This document shows positions 7,544 to 8,920 of a stretch of DNA of 8,920 nucleotides, piece after piece (position 1 is the first letter of the stretch; each line of letters begins with the position of its first letter). Source of the stretch: an uncultured Rhizobiaceae group bacterium (lineage in GTDB: Bacteria; Pseudomonadota; Alphaproteobacteria; Rhizobiales; Rhizobiaceae); assembly GCA_937951455.1 (NCBI GenBank), contig CALFBU010000337.1, positions 1 through 8,920 on the forward strand, written 5' to 3'. A model generated the notes under the pieces. That model was given only the letters and a program-made list of their open reading frames with translations, ran no database searches and was not told the origin of the DNA. The translations under genes and the position numbers were made by a program.

Positions 7544-8163
7544 GATTTCAATTGCCTCGTCATATAGTCTTCCGCCTTCTTCATATCATCTGGCGTATTG
7601 ACATTAAAGAAGGGGTCTATGTCATTTTCATTCGTATCAAAATTTACTTCGCAATTTGTGTAGCGTTCAACAAAGAGCATAACCTTTCTGTTGCCTTCAT
7701 CCACTAAAAAATGCTCTAGCGCATTAGCCAGTTTAATTGGCCAAAGACCAAAGGTTGGATGACGTCGGCCGTTGGAGGAAGCAAGCGCTATTTCTGCATC
7801 CTGATTTTGTCTATGTATCAGCATTTTAGACACGTAGTCTTTCGGGAAGAAGGGCGTATCTGCTGCCGCTGTAATCAAATGCGTTGCATTGGAATTTTCT
7901 TCCGCCCATCGCATTCCGGTCAAAACACCTGCAAGGGGGCCAACAAATCCTTCTACGGTATCAGGTTGGATCGGCAGCCCCAGTTTTAAAAATCTTGCGG
8001 CATCGCCATTGGCGTTCAAGATTACTTGAGGAGTTTCTTGTTCTAGCCGATCAGCAACATGTCTTACGAGTGACTTATCACCCAATTGCAAAAGGCTTTT
8101 TTCTGGGCCTTCCATCCTGCGTGAAAGCCCACCTGCCAAAACAACGCCAAGAACATCAGCCAC
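7540..8163 (-). CDS. mobA: Molybdenum cofactor guanylyltransferase MobA
   Basis: MobA transfers GMP from GTP to the molybdenum cofactor, giving the guanine dinucleotide form used by formate dehydrogenase and other DMSO-reductase-family enzymes. The 207 residues form a complete nucleotidyltransferase: LAGGLSRRMEG (9-19) with E21-K22 where the family usually has Asp-Lys, NANGD (50-54), GPLAG (75-79), the metal-binding AADTPF (100-105), RHPTFGLWP (134-142) and NVNTPDDM (187-194). The start is GTG at 8163-8161, chosen because LGVVLAGG follows at once and AGGAAGG lies 10 nt upstream. The GTG shares one base with the fdhD stop (TAGTG). The Asp-to-Glu change in the signature is conservative, and I expect an active enzyme. 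Confidence 0.96.
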   Translation of the reverse strand: MADVLGVVLAGGLSRRMEGPEKSLLQLGDKSLVRHVADRLEQETPQVILNANGDAARFLKLGLPIQPDTVEGFVGPLAGVLTGMRWAEENSNATHLITAAADTPFFPKDYVSKMLIHRQNQDAEIALASSNGRRHPTFGLWPIKLANALEHFLVDEGNRKVMLFVERYTNCEVNFDTNENDIDPFFNVNTPDDMKKAEDYMTRQLKS

Positions 8164-8920
8164 TAGTTGCCAGCCTTCCTGCCGTGTTTTTTGTCTTCGT
8201 CGCTTACCATATCCGGATCAATATCAAACTCTATGCGTTCTTCTCCAGAAAGTGCGATAAAGCGTTTGCCTCTGGCTCGGCCAATTAGGGTTAGACCTAC
8301 TTGTCTTGCAAGCTCTACACCTGAGGCGGTGAAGCCTGAACGAGATACGAGGATAGGGATGCCCATCATGACGGTTTTTATGACCATCTCGGATGTTAAT
8401 CTGCCGGTCGTGTAAAATATTTTATCTGATGCATTCGTTTGATTTTGAAACATCCAGCCAGCGATTTTATCTACCGCATTATGGCGACCGACGTCCTCCA
8501 TATAAACGAGGGGACGATCTTCTTCACAAAGTACGCAACCATGAATGGCACCGGCTTCAAGGTAAAGACTGGGAACGGTATTGATTTTTTTTGTAAGTTC
8601 GTACAGCGAGCTTGTTTTCAGCCTTGCAGTTTTTTCGAGCGTAACGTTTTCGAAGCTCTCCATGATATCACCGAAGACCGTGCCTTGTGCACAGCCTGAA
8701 GTACGAACTTTCTTTTTCATTTTTTCTTCAAAATCGGTTTCGACTTCAGTTCTAACAACGATAACTGCAAGGTCAGGATCATAGTCTATCTCATTGATAA
8801 CTTCATCTTTGGCGAGCATGTTTTGATTAACAAGATAACCGATTGCCAGAAGGTCAGGATGGTCTCCAATGGTCATCATTGTTACGACTTCCTGACTATT
8901 CAAATAAAGCGTTAAAGCAC
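8163..8920 (-). CDS. fdhD: Formate dehydrogenase accessory sulfurtransferase FdhD (partial, N-terminus outside window)
   Basis: FdhD takes sulfur from the IscS desulfurase and passes it to the molybdenum cofactor before insertion into formate dehydrogenase. Visible family features are MTIGDHPDLLAIGYL (cofactor-side N-terminal region), TSGCAQGT with a single Cys (codon 8693-8691), MEDVGRHNAVDK, YTTGRLTSEM and SRSGFTASGVELAR. Where E. coli FdhD has a CxxC loop, only the first Cys is kept here. The frame is open to the window edge: codons upstream of the TTG at 8903-8901 read A-L-T-L-Y, which fits the family strand just before this region (compare EVPVALVYNG). The true start therefore lies beyond 8920, and 8903 is not it. 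The gene is first in the visible part of the mobA-mobB-moeA operon; its TAG shares a base with the mobA GTG. Confidence 0.94.
   Translation of the reverse strand, partial: ALTLYLNSQEVVTMMTIGDHPDLLAIGYLVNQNMLAKDEVINEIDYDPDLAVIVVRTEVETDFEEKMKKKVRTSGCAQGTVFGDIMESFENVTLEKTARLKTSSLYELTKKINTVPSLYLEAGAIHGCVLCEEDRPLVYMEDVGRHNAVDKIAGWMFQNQTNASDKIFYTTGRLTSEMVIKTVMMGIPILVSRSGFTASGVELARQVGLTLIGRARGKRFIALSGEERIEFDIDPDMVSDEDKKHGRKAGN
8174..8180 (-). promoter_or_regulatory. Ribosome binding site of mobA
   Basis: Read on the minus strand this is AGGAAGG inside the last codons of fdhD, 10 nt before the GTG at 8163-8161. It supports GTG as the mobA start and termination-coupled reinitiation after the fdhD stop. 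Confidence 0.65.

Noticed and set aside
7884..8288. Plus-strand open frame of 134 codons opposite mobA and fdhD
   Set aside because: It crosses the mobA/fdhD junction antisense to two conserved proteins and has no supporting features.

Overview
This is ordinary chromosomal bacterial DNA of moderate, slightly AT-leaning composition by eye (not computed). It most likely comes from an alphaproteobacterium. The support is protein style: the MoeA N-terminus (DDCFVHDKDRLRH...), the FdhD form with TSGCAQGT in place of a CxxC loop, and the particular hydroxyisobutyrate-dehydrogenase-like protein all resemble alphaproteobacterial versions as I remember them. No genus can be named. I see no mobile element, CRISPR array, tRNA, rRNA or integration site. 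Every stretch longer than about 65 bases is coding.

Layout. (1) Positions 1-673, minus strand: a beta-hydroxyacid dehydrogenase (3-hydroxyisobutyrate dehydrogenase family), cut by the left window edge so that its C-terminus is missing. (2) Positions 674-738: a very AT-rich divergent intergenic region. (3) Positions 739-4367, plus strand: a two-gene unit with an ATGA overlap. It encodes a membrane-anchored or exported penicillin-acylase-family Ntn hydrolase and an unrecognised secreted protein with an EF-hand-like Asp-rich loop. (4) Positions 4371-8920, minus strand, converging on unit 3 with only 3 bp between stop codons: a tight operon read fdhD (start outside the window) - mobA - mobB - moeA - PlsB/PlsC-type acyltransferase. 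Its junctions are overlaps of 1 or 4 nt, or a 3-nt gap.

How the genes work together. The minus-strand operon finishes the molybdenum cofactor and delivers it to formate dehydrogenase. MoeA inserts molybdate into molybdopterin, MobA adds GMP to make the MGD/bis-MGD form, MobB is the accessory GTP-binding protein, and FdhD sulfurates the cofactor for formate dehydrogenase. Formate dehydrogenase structural genes would be expected beyond position 8920, but that is inference. The last gene of the operon is a membrane acyltransferase of phospholipid synthesis type with no obvious link to molybdenum. The plus-strand pair looks like a periplasmic amide hydrolase with a co-translated secreted partner.

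I do not see clear evidence of a new system. The best candidates for follow-up are the acylase plus unknown secreted protein pair and the acyltransferase coupled to molybdenum cofactor genes.
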